Positions 21,501 through 30,300 of a stretch of DNA of 64,000 bases are shown piece by piece. The notes under the pieces are model-generated. The model made no database searches. It was not told where the DNA came from and saw nothing but the letters and a program-made list of their open reading frames with translations. Where the stretch lies: positions 14,759,464 through 14,823,463 of the forward strand of contig NC_134958.1 in assembly GCF_965638725.1 (NCBI RefSeq), in the 5' to 3' direction. This DNA is from Aptenodytes patagonicus (lineage: Eukaryota; Chordata; Aves; Sphenisciformes; Spheniscidae). Positions within the stretch are counted from its first letter, which is position 1, and every line of letters begins with the position of its first letter. The position numbers and the translations under genes are program-made.

Positions 21501-24376
21501 TCATTGAATCTCAGCCATGGGGTGAGTGGAAACTGCAAAACCAAGACAGGCAAGTTTGTTTAAGAAGGAAGACATGATGGGTAAATGTAGTTTTGATTGC
21601 CTGTGTTGTCCTGGTAACATCCATTAAACTTCCACTGTCTGGGAGGAGAGTCCTATTTGCCAGGCTTGGGGTATTCTTGTACTTAACAGTTTATCTGGCT
21701 GCTCTGGTATTTTTCAAAGAGTTGAGATTTTTGGCTCTTACCGTAATGTAATGTTCCTTTGGTATCATGCATGGGAGGAGGTAAGGACACGTGCATGCTT
21801 TCCTCACTTTAATAGGATGTGACACAGTGGGTTTTTATATAAAGTGTAGTGTTGGGGGTTTTATGTTTGTGCAAGGTAACTTGTTAACATGTAAACCTAG
21901 CGAGTTCTGTACAGCTGGGAGAATGCTGGGGGGCACACAGAGATCTCACTGCGGAGCAGTTAGCCAGTACCGTAACGACAACTAAAACAGAAGCTATGCC
22001 AAATGACTTTCTGAATTTATCTGGTAATAGTCAGTGCTCGTATCTACCACAAATGTATGATTTGGATTTCTTCTCAGTTCTTCAATCACTTGACTAGGTT
22101 CCAGCAATAGCTGTGGTCCATTAACTGAACAGGCATCACTGTTTCTTTGCACTTTTTTAATGTTTAATTTTTTTTTTAGTCTTTTGTTGCTTTCTGAAAC
22201 AACACTAGGGACAGACTTTGTACTGGAAGGTATTTTTGTAACTTACTTTGTCGCCTTTATAAATAATAGGTTATTCTTTTTTTTCCCCCATTTCAGAGGA
22301 GTCCCTTCAGGATGTTGCAAATTTAAAGAAACTGCTGATGAAAGCTCTGACTCTCTTTATTGATGCAGCAGAAAGTTATTCTAAGGTAAAATGAGATGGA
22401 ATTGTATGACTTCTGTACAGCATTGGGAGCACATAAGGAGTGAGCTGAACTGGGAGAACAAACAAAGCTGCTCAAGGGAGGGCGTGCAGAATCCTGTCCC
22501 AGTAGAAAAGGAGCAAAGGAATCTCTTGCTCTGTCAGCTCAGCGGTATCCCAGCAGTCTCACCACTGTTGTATCAAAGAGCAGTATGCTGTTCCCTGTTC
22601 AGGCTTTAACATCTAGGGTTACAATTAGGTTCCCCAGTTTTGGAGGAGTGACCATGAGCTTAACGAGCAAGAATAGAACAATATAAAGAGTGTTTAAAAA
22701 CTGGCGTGATTATGATGAAAGTAGTATTTATGGTGAGTGAAGTTTAAAACTAACGGAATATGATCAATGATAAAACTGCAGTGGTCTAAAAGATGAAATA
22801 CTAGACAACTCCGAACTCATTGTTGCTCTCAGGAATATTTATTGCATTCCTCTAGAAACATGCTTCAGAAGCTTGCATTTGTCTTTGATTTATTAAATAG
22901 GACTCCTGTGTCCGCCAGTCCTTGCGCTGCAGTCGGCTAACAAAGCTGATAACCCTCCAGCTGCATTTTCTCAACACTGGTCAGAGCACTATGCTGATCA
23001 ACCTGAACAGACAGAACCTGATGGACTCCATCATGTCCTTGCCTAGATTCTATCAGGTAAGCCTGGCTTCCTCATCTGTTATTTTTTCTGAAAATGATTG
23101 TTTTAAACAGCAGGTACTGAAGCACTCTGCTCCTGTGAGCATAATGCTCAGCTCTTGCACGTGGCCACCAAGTCCCGTGACTATTATCCCATGATATTGC
23201 TGCAGATGGGACCACGCTTGGAAATGCAAGCACAGCCCGGGTGTGGACTGATGCTTTCAGCAGTCCTTGCTGGCTTGCTACCGTCGTACAGCCAGGAGCT
23301 TGGCTATCCAGTGGCTGTCATGCTGCTGTGAATCTACACGAGAGCCCTGAAATCTAACCTACATTGGCATCCATCATTTTGTAAATTTGGAAATAAGAGA
23401 GAAAAGGGCTTTTTAAAGAGAACAAACAACTCCCCCTCTGACATCTTGTTAAGGGGTTAAGGAAAATTATTTGCAGTATTTTGTTACCCTTGTATGTCTC
23501 TGTAACGCAGCTGCTCTCAAGAACAGCATCAAGAGATGGGCCAAACAGAAGACCTAGAATATTTTAAGTATTCTAAGCATAGGAATGTTTCTGTGCAAGA
23601 ATAAACTCTTCCTGCTCAGTAATTCCAGCATCTGTCCTCCCTGCAGGCAGCTATTGTGGCTGAGGCTTACGAGTTTGTTCCAGATTGGGCTGAAGTTCTG
23701 TATCAACAAGTGATCACCAAGGGAGATTTCACTTACTTAGAAGAATTTAAACAACAAAGACCACTGAAGCCTAGCATATTTGAGGAGATTGCTAAGAAGT
23801 AAGTAGTTCTATGGTCAAATTGGAACTTTCTTTTCCACAGGCTACTTTAGAGGAGCAATAGCATGCAAGTCTTAGTACTGTTAAAACCTTTTATGTGATA
23901 AAGCGTAGTATATAGGGACTTGAGATCTATGTTCAGTTTCTTAAGCATATTGTGGAAATAATACTGGATCTACCATTTTTAACTGAGCTGGATAAATAGG
24001 GTGCCTTAGGGCTGGTCAGATCAAATCTTTTTTAAAATGGATCAGAGCAAAATAAACAACCAGGAGAATCCAATGTACATGTTGAGCACAACCTCTTTTT
24101 AAGAAGTATAGTTCTTACAGTTCTGTAGCAAGATAGTCTTATAATCATTGTCTGTGAAGCCTTTCTATTTCAATTATACGTACAATTATTTTCAGAGTTA
24201 AACAACACCCACCTACTGATGCCGCTCTGAAAAATCTGAAGAAATTGCTCACTTACTGTGAAGATATCTACACGTACTACAGATTGGCTTATGATAACAA
24301 GTTCTATGATGTGGTAAATACGCTTCTGAAGGATGCGCAGACTGGCTGTTGCCTTAATGATATGTTATCAAACTAG
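364..24376 (+). CDS. SPG11: SPG11 (spatacsin), 3' two-thirds, 27 exons
   Basis: Spatacsin is a large cytosolic scaffold protein. With spastizin (ZFYVE26) and the AP-5 adaptor it acts at late endosomes and lysosomes in lysosome reformation; loss in humans causes hereditary spastic paraplegia 11 (family knowledge). Here 27 exons with matching phases join into one open frame of 1,623 residues ending at TAG 24374-24376. Recognisable spatacsin stretches include HEAHPWFEFLVQCR, VDPQLLKMALTPYPKLK, HGRPSFAFGTFLVQ, FSFSKLPALNT, CLHG/CVHGRNYCRQVLCLY, LDYIKRCRPGDSEKHNMIAL and LKKLLTYCED. The last third is the conserved Spatacsin_C region. The human protein is about 2,440 residues with 40 exons, so these are probably exons 14-40 (inferred from the count). 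The start codon and first exons lie left of the window. All introns look GT-AG except the first, which appears to be GC-AG. Numbering in the exon entries counts from the first complete codon in the window. Confidence 0.96.
1024..1231 (+). CDS. SPG11: SPG11 coding exon (window exon 2)
   Basis: Acceptor ...aaacacag, donor AG|gtatgt. Residues 61-128 include PEVLWMHLTAQHDW, SISSWIEESEP, LTPDIIDRN and NDILNKLA. Two leading bases complete GAA with the previous exon; two trailing bases (AG) complete Arg with the next. The phase at the left edge is what forces the GC donor at 543. Confidence 0.92.
1762..1965 (+). CDS. SPG11: SPG11 coding exon (window exon 3)
   Basis: Acceptor tctgatag, donor AG|gtatgg. 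Residues 130-196, NGIFVCSELEDFELLLQRL (start) to LLYTYLDYY (end). The segment LEHNLQHLLYTYLD is typical of spatacsin. It starts after one base completing Arg and ends with two bases of a Ser codon. Confidence 0.95.
2910..3016 (+). CDS. SPG11: SPG11 coding exon (window exon 4)
   Basis: Acceptor tatttccag, donor G|gtagga. Residues 198-232 read LTPSNCPILDNKELHEAHP then WFEFLVQCRGVASNPR. This matches the well-conserved KELHEAHPWFEFLVQCR block of spatacsin. Ends in phase 1. Confidence 0.96.
3808..3953 (+). CDS. SPG11: SPG11 coding exon (window exon 5)
   Basis: Acceptor ttcgaag, donor CAG|gtactg. The split codon gives Asp, then PKMIFQASLANAQILIP, SNQASVSSMLLEG and LLALATTMYAPGG (residues 234-281). 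Highly conserved family segment. Ends on a codon boundary. Confidence 0.96.
4803..4964 (+). CDS. SPG11: SPG11 coding exon (window exon 6)
   Basis: Acceptor tgcaatgtag, donor CAG|gtacac; 54 whole codons (residues 282-335). Contains KKVDPQLLKMALTPYPKLKA and the end DISLYHLVQ. Both junctions are phase 0. Confidence 0.96.
5704..5770 (+). CDS. SPG11: SPG11 coding exon (window exon 7)
   Basis: Short 67-base exon; acceptor aatctttcag, donor G|gtatgt. Encodes SLVPFDPTKLFGWQSTNTLA plus VS (residues 336-357). Ends in phase 1; the codon completed by the next exon is Asp. Confidence 0.94.
6221..6386 (+). CDS. SPG11: SPG11 coding exon (window exon 8)
   Basis: Acceptor ttctttctag, donor TT|gtaagt. Residues 359-412 include FPHFSSPELVNKYAIMERL and HHGRPSFAFGTFLVQQLVKS, one of the best-conserved spatacsin blocks. 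Two trailing bases complete Leu with the next exon. Confidence 0.96.
7536..7741 (+). CDS. SPG11: SPG11 coding exon (window exon 9)
   Basis: Acceptor tttgtttcag, donor G|gtaagg. Residues 414-481 contain IQQAGNEAYILALSF, SVGAACVCFLELLSLDSLKL and VANMIFSYRTRNEE. The reading frame continues past the donor for a short way, so the end was set by the phase of the next exon. Confidence 0.96.
8542..8650 (+). CDS. SPG11: SPG11 coding exon (window exon 10)
   Basis: Acceptor ttttaaacag, donor AA|gtgagt. Residues 483-517: EKLTKLANGEKAAAAEVLIS then LEEAFWDAVERQGIK. Contains a run of four GCA codons (alanines). Ends in phase 2. Confidence 0.93.
8981..9026. repeat. Degenerate GTAGTATGG tandem repeat
   Basis: GTAGTATGG recurs three times with GTAGTGGTAG-type spacers, in an SPG11 intron just upstream of the exon at 9190. 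Short and degenerate. Confidence 0.7.
9190..9349 (+). CDS. SPG11: SPG11 coding exon (window exon 11)
   Basis: Acceptor ttccatgcag, donor GAG|gtaagc. Residues 519-571 include WSLVMQFCKLHNTGLSTSYL and KECAKSNDWLQFMIQIQLYS, matching the LREC/LKECAKxNDWLQF region. Ends on a codon boundary. Confidence 0.95.
10554..10811 (+). CDS. SPG11: SPG11 coding exon (window exon 12)
   Basis: Acceptor ttttcctag, donor CAA|gtgagt; 86 codons (residues 572-657). Contains FTPILQDHLMLALEKLP, a less conserved linker rich in Ser/Asn, then LREHAPILSVLAACFQ. Both junctions are phase 0. Confidence 0.94.
11032..11232 (+). CDS. SPG11: SPG11 coding exon (window exon 13)
   Basis: Acceptor catttgacag, donor AAG|gtaagg; 67 codons (residues 658-724). 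Reads DANIIHCLCVWIITTVDD and later WDLHDLSVIWKVFL and NGFQLFLK. Phase 0 on both sides. Confidence 0.95.
11550..11657 (+). CDS. SPG11: SPG11 coding exon (window exon 14)
   Basis: Acceptor gtcttaaag, a rather weak pyrimidine tract; donor AAA|gtaagc. 36 codons (residues 725-760): DSPLLYILEMYELCMNCKKY then NEAKTKLDKFQESLTK. The match to the family DSPLL..MEMYELCM segment supports the weak acceptor. Confidence 0.94.
12785..12947 (+). CDS. SPG11: SPG11 coding exon (window exon 15)
   Basis: Acceptor atctacacag, donor G|gtaaat. Residues 761-814, including LELMMQQCRTEYELGKLLQL and FAAADSLLLN. Ends in phase 1 and joins the next exon to give Gly. Confidence 0.94.
13353..13567 (+). CDS. SPG11: SPG11 coding exon (window exon 16)
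   Basis: Acceptor cttaaaacag, donor GAG|gtacag. Residues 816-886 include PYVKKLCALCETLKDSSI, ECRSILEQLQEKGMF and VAALAELPVDNVVTQE. Ends on a codon boundary. Confidence 0.95.
13928..14672 (+). CDS. SPG11: SPG11 large coding exon (window exon 17)
   Basis: The largest exon, 745 bases; acceptor aattttgcag, donor G|gtaagt. Residues 887-1134. Conserved parts: KNSISSKAASDFFFNQ, RRLLLTLAGHWLA, LEEIEKQIWICRI, EFSFSKLPALNTPKYLKLEG, DEGSVHEASRVCQYFHFYN and VVLHCRALASGE. A Ser/Gln-rich tail precedes the donor. Bases 14056-14065 are a coding run of ten T (Phe-Phe-Phe). Confidence 0.97.
15532..15674 (+). CDS. SPG11: SPG11 coding exon (window exon 18)
   Basis: Acceptor ttgtttccag, donor AAG|gtatgt. Residues 1136-1182: SSLEDWTHIVAPSPDDQV, then VISLKALIDECVHG and RNYCRQVLCLYELSK. 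Ends on a codon boundary. Confidence 0.95.
16706..16904 (+). CDS. SPG11: SPG11 coding exon (window exon 19)
   Basis: Acceptor tatttcttag, donor G|gtaaag. Residues 1183-1248 include SSHQPDRCRKAQAFITTQ and ETVAELVAEEITQELLASSE. Ends in phase 1, completing Gly with the next exon. Confidence 0.95.
17031..17080. repeat. Direct and inverted repeat cluster in an SPG11 intron
   Basis: CTTGTATAAGGTTT occurs at 17031-17044 and again at 17060-17073. AAGGTTT and AAACCTT form a perfect 7-bp inverted repeat with a 2-base loop at 17038-17053. Confidence 0.75.
17972..18109 (+). CDS. SPG11: SPG11 coding exon (window exon 20)
   Basis: Acceptor gtggacacag, donor A|gtaagt. Residues 1250-1294 include AESQAFLQLAKLCQDHTLVG, MKLLDKISSVP and end GELSC. 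The single trailing A forms Ile with the next exon. Confidence 0.94.
18582..18618. repeat. Two overlapping perfect inverted repeats
   Basis: Arm TTTGCCACTGCT (18582-18593) pairs perfectly with 18598-18609 across a 4-base loop. The segment AACCAGCAG (18594-18602) also pairs perfectly with CTGCTGGTT (18610-18618) across a 7-base loop. The two stems share bases and exclude each other. Located in the intron between SPG11 exons at 17972 and 19803. Confidence 0.85.
19803..19936 (+). CDS. SPG11: SPG11 coding exon (window exon 21)
   Basis: Acceptor tattcttcag, donor GTG|gtatgt. Residues 1296-1339: TELLILAHNCFSLTCHMEG, ITRVLQAARLLTDEHLAP and NEEYGLV. The frame is open upstream to 19721, but family continuity (GELSC joined to TELLILAH) and the phase of the previous exon place the acceptor here. 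Confidence 0.95.
20640..20747 (+). CDS. SPG11: SPG11 coding exon (window exon 22)
   Basis: Acceptor tttccacag, donor CCA|gtaggt; 36 codons (residues 1340-1375). Encodes VRLLTGIGRYNEMTYIFELL then HEKHYFEVLMRKKLDP, in the start of the conserved C-terminal region. Phase 0 on both sides. Confidence 0.97.
21122..21141. repeat. AAAT tetranucleotide microsatellite
   Basis: About four to five copies of AAAT in an SPG11 intron. Confidence 0.8.
21353..21521 (+). CDS. SPG11: SPG11 coding exon (window exon 23)
   Basis: Acceptor tctgaccag, donor G|gtgagt. Residues 1376-1431: SGTLKTALLDYIKRCRPGDS, EKHNMIALCFSMCREIGEN and AACIQLKLIESQPW. Nearly invariant Spatacsin_C sequence. Ends in phase 1. Confidence 0.97.
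22297..22385 (+). CDS. SPG11: SPG11 coding exon (window exon 24)
   Basis: Acceptor cccatttcag, donor AAG|gtaaaa. Residues 1433-1461: ESLQDVANLKKLLMKALTLF then IDAAESYSK. The split codon at the left gives Glu. Confidence 0.95.
22901..23056 (+). CDS. SPG11: SPG11 coding exon (window exon 25)
   Basis: Acceptor attaaatag, donor CAG|gtaagc; 52 codons (residues 1462-1513). Contains DSCVRQSLRCSRLTKLITLQ, LHFLNTGQSTMLINL and LPRFYQ. Phase 0 on both sides. Confidence 0.97.
23647..23798 (+). CDS. SPG11: SPG11 coding exon (window exon 26)
   Basis: Acceptor cctccctgcag, donor AA|gtaagt. Residues 1514-1563: AAIVAEAYEFVPDWAEVLYQ, GDFTYLEEFKQQR and FEEIAK. Ends in phase 2, completing Lys. Confidence 0.97.
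24196..24376 (+). CDS. SPG11: SPG11 last coding exon (window exon 27) with stop
   Basis: Acceptor ttattttcag. Residues 1565-1623: VKQHPPTDAALKNLKKLLTY, CEDIYTYYRLAYDNKFYDVV and the end LNDMLSN followed by TAG at 24374-24376. The human protein ends in a very similar CLKDMLAG, so the C-terminus is full length. Confidence 0.97.
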
Positions 24377-24612
24377 AATCCAACCTCCATGAAGTAGAGA
24401 CTGGCTCTGACAAGTACCAGTGCCACAGCTTCTTGCATGGTTAGTACTGATTCTTTAACAGATGTTTTCATCATTTACCTGCTTACAATGATATGCTGCT
24501 ATGTGCAAGTTACTCCAGAAAACTGGTGGTGGTTGTAAATATTTAAAATGCTGAGACTGTGTTAACCTAAAATTGTGTTTTGTATAATAAATCATACTGT
24601 TTACAAAATACT
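24377..24612 (+). terminator. SPG11: SPG11 3' UTR and poly(A) signal
   Basis: A canonical AATAAA lies at 24586-24591, about 210 bases after the stop, followed by T-rich sequence. The cleavage site is inferred at roughly 10-25 bases beyond it. This gives a short 3' UTR. Confidence 0.7.
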
Positions 24613-26270
24613 TGACTAACCAGCAAATACAGACTGGCACAGCTGATGATGAACCACAGAGATCCAGCAGTCCTTTAAATTAGGGGTGTGGATGATGGAT
24701 CACCATAGGAATTGTATTGTAAGCTGACAAAAGGCTGAAATAGAATGTCCAGAATATCCAGTACATTGACAATGAAATAAGTGGGAGAAAGTTTTAGATA
24801 CACGCTAGGATAATCCATTCCTTGATTCCAGTCCAATTAGCCTGGTTTTGTTTTCTAGCTTAGTGATAAAGTGAAATAGTCTTGTACGACTCTAAATAGC
24901 ATACACTTAATTTGCTACTGTCTTGGGAGTAAAAAGTAGTCAAGCAAAATTTAATAACCATTAAGAATATATTTGTAACTCCTTTCCACGCTTAGACAGC
25001 CCTACTGGGCAGACAGTTGGTATCGACACCCTGTCAGGAGCTAGCAACCAGAGTATGCTGCCACTTAGATGTTTTGGCAAGTTTACAAGATCGGGTCTGA
25101 TTGATTTAACTGGGGAGGGGGATGAGACTTGGGACTCTGCTTCAGGCGGAAACCCAGCTTCAGCTTGGATTCTGTATGCTCCCCAAAATAAATGCAGCCT
25201 GCAGAGCTTCCAACTAATCCAAAGAAGGGTACCTCCTGTCCAAAAAAAAGGGGGGGGGGAGGGCTGACAGCTGACTATAGCATACAGACAGCTTTTAAGT
25301 AAAATTAAGCAATGACATTGTACTATATCTCTAAACATTAATGTAGCAAAAATACAATTGCCATAGCAACCCAGTTAATTAGCAAAGAGATGCTAACTTG
25401 CATTTATAGCTTACAATCTTTTTGATGCTAACATTTTCATGCTAGCAACCACTGCATATGACAAATACTTACTCACACAGTATTTATCTCAAATCTGCAA
25501 TGGCAGCGCTAGTAGTTGTACACAGGCATACATAGTACAAGTCACAGCTCCTTTGATAAATAAAACATTTTCTGTAGGGAGGATTATGCCTGAGCAGAAC
25601 ACTATTTAAAATTCCAGTTCTAGTCAGTCTCATAAGACCAAATTAGACCAAGCTGGCTGTGATTAGTCTAAGTTAAATAATGGCTAGCAAGCTTTTAACT
25701 TGAACTTTAAAGTTCCTGGCACGAAAGGAGAACCTCAAGCTATCCTTCTGAGAATTACCATCCCTGATCCTCTAAAAATTTGGGACCACTGAACGGGAAG
25801 GATCTGGAAGAACGCCTGCCTTGTGGAAGCACACATGTACCCCATCCATATTGGGAACAAATACCTGAGTAAACCGCAAGTTGTAAACGCAGGACTGCTT
25901 GTGGTAATGGCAGCTGCCAGTTGGAATAAAATAACTGCTTGCACTAAGGGCCACCCTAAAGTATTCCCGAGGTAAGTACAAGCCACTGAGCTCAGCCGTT
26001 CCAGCAATAGAGATGACTAAGTTCATCATGGAAATGGCTGGATTATGGCAGTCTTAAAAGTATTTTGTTTACAATCAGCATCTGTAAGTCTTATCATAAG
26101 AAACAGCCATTTGACAAGAATGAAATCTTGCCCCTCTAACACCAGTTAAGTTGCATGTCAGAGCAAAGACTAGACCTAGTAACACAGGCCCAGCACACAT
26201 CTGTTTTGCAACTCTACCACTTCAAGTATTTTCACTGTAAGATACTAAAAGAACTGGTCCAAAGACAGCT
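24613..26270. other. Intergenic gap between convergent SPG11 and EIF3J
   Basis: About 1.7 kb between the inferred poly(A) sites of the two tail-to-tail genes. It holds a GC-richer block at about 24971-25266 that may be a solo LTR (see separate entry). The rest is AT-rich, with no splice-bounded coding segment. Short open frames around 25735-26029 on the - strand have no recognisable similarity and no splicing context. Confidence 0.6.
24971..25266 (+). mobile_element. Possible old solo LTR (low confidence)
   Basis: A roughly 300-base block distinct from its AT-rich flanks. It starts TGTAACTCC, contains a G-rich GGGGAGGGGG element, then AATAAA at 25197-25202 about 70 bases before the end, and finishes near GGGCTGACA. 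One polyadenylation signal in the last third and TG...CA ends fit an LTR layout. No clear target-site duplication was seen and no family was identified. It could equally be unique sequence with a chance AATAAA. Confidence 0.28.
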
Positions 26271-26274
26271 GTAG

Positions 26275-27217
26275 TGAAGTCTTCAATAGTGATTTTTATT
26301 AAATTAGTTGCTTTATAAAACATTGCAGATGTCATAATTGTTAACGTAACAATTTGCCCAACTGTAGTAACTGTTGCAGTTTGCTAAGCAAGTGTTTTTG
26401 TTTTTTTTTTTTTAAATGAAAGAAAATGGCTGAGTTGTGAAATATCTACCACAACCCATGAAAGACCAAAAGGAAGTCTTGTGGTTTTTTTTTTTTTTAC
26501 ACTTAAACCAGGCAATTAACTGTTAAAGAATACCCAACCCATACAGCTGCATTAGTAGAAATTTGGATGAATGGAAACTAAACTTCATACTCAAGACCCA
26601 AGTCGTTTTTTTTCAAATAAGCAACTCTTCCCTTGTCCTGACCCACCACGTGTTCTGTTCAGATGTCAAGCTTTGAAGTAGTGGGTATCTATCTCAAGTG
26701 ATGCATTTCCAGGTGCAGTATCCTCACTCTGAAGTTAGCAGTTCCCCTTCACAATATAGTGAAAACCTCAAGCTCTAACTTAAGACAAAGCAATTGTAAT
26801 ACTAAGTGCACACCATGCCCTTGCTGCAAACTGCTTTTGTTCATCAAACGAGTCATTCAAGGAGGTACAGTTAAGGCCATGTCGCTGAACTGTGCTGGTA
26901 ATAATCCTTTGCCGCATTGAAATTCATTTCCAATTTAGTGGCTGTTACTATAAAATCAAATAGCAACAGTTACCATTATCAGCATTTGGGGGTTTTTAAC
27001 TGCAATTTTTACATAGCTTTTAAATGTCTTCATTCTAACCCCCGACCACAGAACAGGAAGCCCAGTGCTTTAGCACTGACCCGTCAAGAGTTAAACCACC
27101 AGCACAGAGATACTGCAATTTTGATTGTAGCATTTGGCAGAATTTAAAGGAAGAAAAGTTGTGCTACATGTTTAAGGGATTATGGGCAACAGAAAGACAA
27201 CAGAAGGGAGATAAATG
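26275..27217 (-). terminator. EIF3J: EIF3J 3' UTR and poly(A) signal
   Basis: On the - strand an AATAAA (TTTATT at 26295-26300 on +) lies about 920 bases after the EIF3J stop. The UTR carries two runs of about 13 A on the transcript strand (near 26402 and 26484). The exact cleavage site is inferred. Confidence 0.6.
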
Positions 27218-27349
27218 TCACATGAAGTCTTCAAAGTCTTGTACGTATTCTCCATCGTATCCTCCGTAATCAGCCAGGTCATCTTTCATAGTAGCCTTTA
27301 AACCACCTCCAGGCACAACACCTTTTTTCTTCTTTTTGGCTTTATTCTG
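27218..27349 (-). CDS. EIF3J: EIF3J exon 8 (last) with stop
   Basis: Residues 210-252: QNKAKKKKKGVVPGGGLKAT then MKDDLADYGGYDGEYVQDFE and DFM, followed by TGA (27218-27220 on +). Acceptor ctatttaag. The phase is fixed by the preceding EKQKQEK. Confidence 0.97.
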   Translation of the reverse strand, partial: QNKAKKKKKGVVPGGGLKATMKDDLADYGGYDGEYVQDFEDFM

Positions 27350-30300
27350 CTTAAATAGGAAGAGCATGTTTACTTCAAAATCCACCGTAATTTGTCATTA
27401 CACTAATTAGAGTAATGCCACACGTCTTTGGGTATGAGCATTCGCATACCCATGCGGTGAACACACTGTTGCCAATGTTTTCTACCCTTGCATTTCATCC
27501 CACAATGCAGTCCAGTCATAGTAAAGCTATGATATTTTCAGGTGTCCCACAGCTCCCTGCATCACATACTTGCCCATGTTTTTTCTGTCTTTCATCCTAT
27601 TTTACCTAGACTCTAAACAAGCAGAAGAACTAAGTAAATGCAGAGTCTAGTGTTTAGTTTTGTGAAATTACCAATTTAATTAAGGAATTTATTGTGGTTT
27701 TTATCACCAGAGTGGCTGAATGTCTTCCTTGCAAAAAAATGGAAGTCCTAAACAAACTTTACAGAAGATTTCACAGTAAAGCTCTTCCTTACTGGACTGG
27801 TATACTTGTAGCTTTCAGTGGTTGACCAAACTAATTTACATGAAAAGCCAGGAGAGAAGAATATTAAAATAGGAAGTATACATACTTTTTCTTTTTAAAC
27901 TTGTTTGGTTCAACAAGTCACAGGCTTCTCTCCAAAGTGCAGTTTGTATTAAAGAAAAACTTTATCACATTTGCCAAACTCCAGACTGACTTAATGCATT
28001 AACACACTGTACATAAAGTTTCTTTTGCATTAAGGTGCTTCACTCACACCTGGAGAGTTAGAACTGGCATCACAGAACACCACCTGCCACTGGCGCAGTT
28101 TGTGTCTAAGAGGTTTCCCACTTCACATTTACAAGTTACTACTTACATTGACAATGCGCTGCCATTTGTTTCCTACCAATCCTCCAGTCTCATTTAAAAC
28201 ATACCAAGAGTTGCACTGCTAGTCATATTTTCTGCCTGATTTTGTTGCTATCTAACAATTCAATTAATCATTGAACTCCAACCCACCTGGAGTTCTAACG
28301 CAGATGTATGCTATAAAACACAATGTTTTGCATCGCTTAAGCATCAGTTAAGCTATTACATCACTTTTTAAAACTTACTCTTCCTTGCCTATGCAGTTAC
28401 TGCTCCTTTAGTTTGCATGACAGCGTAAAAATCCCAGTTATCTGCTATTCAAAATCCCAAAGATTGGCAAAGATTTAAGTTGCTTCCATAAACTGGCATT
28501 AAACTGACACTTAACTCTAAATGAGGCTGGCTTCTGTCTTCAGGATATGGGTGTAAGCCATTTTAACTCCGAGACAGCATAAAACATCACAAGGTTAGCA
28601 CGCAGGTAACATTTATATAAATTAATCAAGGTTTTGCCTATGATCTCTAGATTCAATCAACTCCTGATTACCTCACACAGTGAGGATTTAACGCTAAACC
28701 AGTATCCAAGGTTATCATTTAATCTCCTGCTAACCACCTCTAACAAAATCAACAGTTCAAGTCAGTGTGAGACCTATTCCCATTTTTCAGATTAGCACCT
28801 TTAGCGGGTATCGTTACTGCTGCAGAAACATGTAGAAGTCTTACCTTTTCTTGTTTTTGTTTTTCACTGCATAGTACTGTCAAAGTATTTGTGATCTTTT
28901 TCAAATCATCAATTTCCACTACATCGGCGGGGGGGAAAAAGATTCCTCATTAATATTGTTCTTAGAAGGCAGTTAAATAATCTAACATCAACATTCTCTA
29001 AAAACTAGAAATAAGCATTAGTAGTAAGTACGGGCAATTACTTGATTTAAATGAGCAAAATACAGACTGGGTAATTCTGGTCCTTATAATCACAATTACT
29101 ATTTCAGATGGTCCCTAGTAAGCAGCTTGAATGTTGTAGAAGCTAAAACTTGCAAATTAAGAGTTAGTGAACACAAGAGTCTTAATGAGGAGGCATTTGA
29201 ACAGTAGAACAGGAATACAGTAAAACGTATCAAAAGGAGCGGTGGATTAACAATAAATTATTATGAACAATAAATGGTCCAAGAGGTTACGAGTCCTTCA
29301 CTTTAGAAGATCTGGAATCCATTTGAAATTTAAGTTACCAGTTCCAATCAGCCAGTGATCACAATACTAGTGCTGTATTTATACAGCACTAAATAGTATC
29401 AAGTTACCACTTCACTGAAGGACAACATGTGTACAGTACAGGAAAAGATATCAAGCAATGAATTCACCGAGTACTTCAGCCTACCAGAGCAATGGAAAAA
29501 AAAAGAGTTTAAGCTAGTTTTATCTCTGTATACTTACATGTTGAATTCCAGAACAATTTATTTTGCAGTCCCAGAATTACATGAACTCAATTTTATAATA
29601 GTTTCCTTCCAAATGAGCTACTCAAGTTATCTGGCTCAGAGAATTTTTATTATTATTGTTATTTTAGAAATGGCTTCAAGAAAAACATGTAAGGTTTAGA
29701 TCAGCATAAAAATTCACACTTTTTAAAATGACTGTCTTTAATTGACGTGCAGAAAGAGTAACTCTTGTACAAGCACGCAATCTAATAAAGTTTGTGGGAA
29801 TGGAATTGGATAGTAGTCAGTGAAACAGATTAGTACTTCATTTAGTATAAACGACAGATCGATCTCGATTTAACATTTACTGTAACAGCATGTTTTCAAC
29901 TTCAACTCTATTGCAATTTTGGTAGCAGGGCATCCTAGGATGTCTTTCACTTAACTTACATGAAATACATACGTCTCGAACTAATGCTTCCAAAAAACTG
30001 GCGTAATGTAATGATTTTTCATACTGTGTAATTTTCTCTTTTAGTAGTTTGCCAAATTCCGTAAAGTCATCTTTTGAAGAGGGATTCATGGCATCTATTC
30101 CACAAGTGTTATTTACACCTGCATGGAAAAACAGAGGTGGTATAGAAAACATTAGCTGTGATCCCTAAAAGATGACACCAGAGGAAACAAGTAACCTTGT
30201 TCATACTCAGTTCCTCACCTCCACTGAAGCTTTACAAAACCAAAGCTGAGGTTTGCCTGCTCACTTCCCACTGGCTTCTGCCACACAAAAGCTAACAGCC

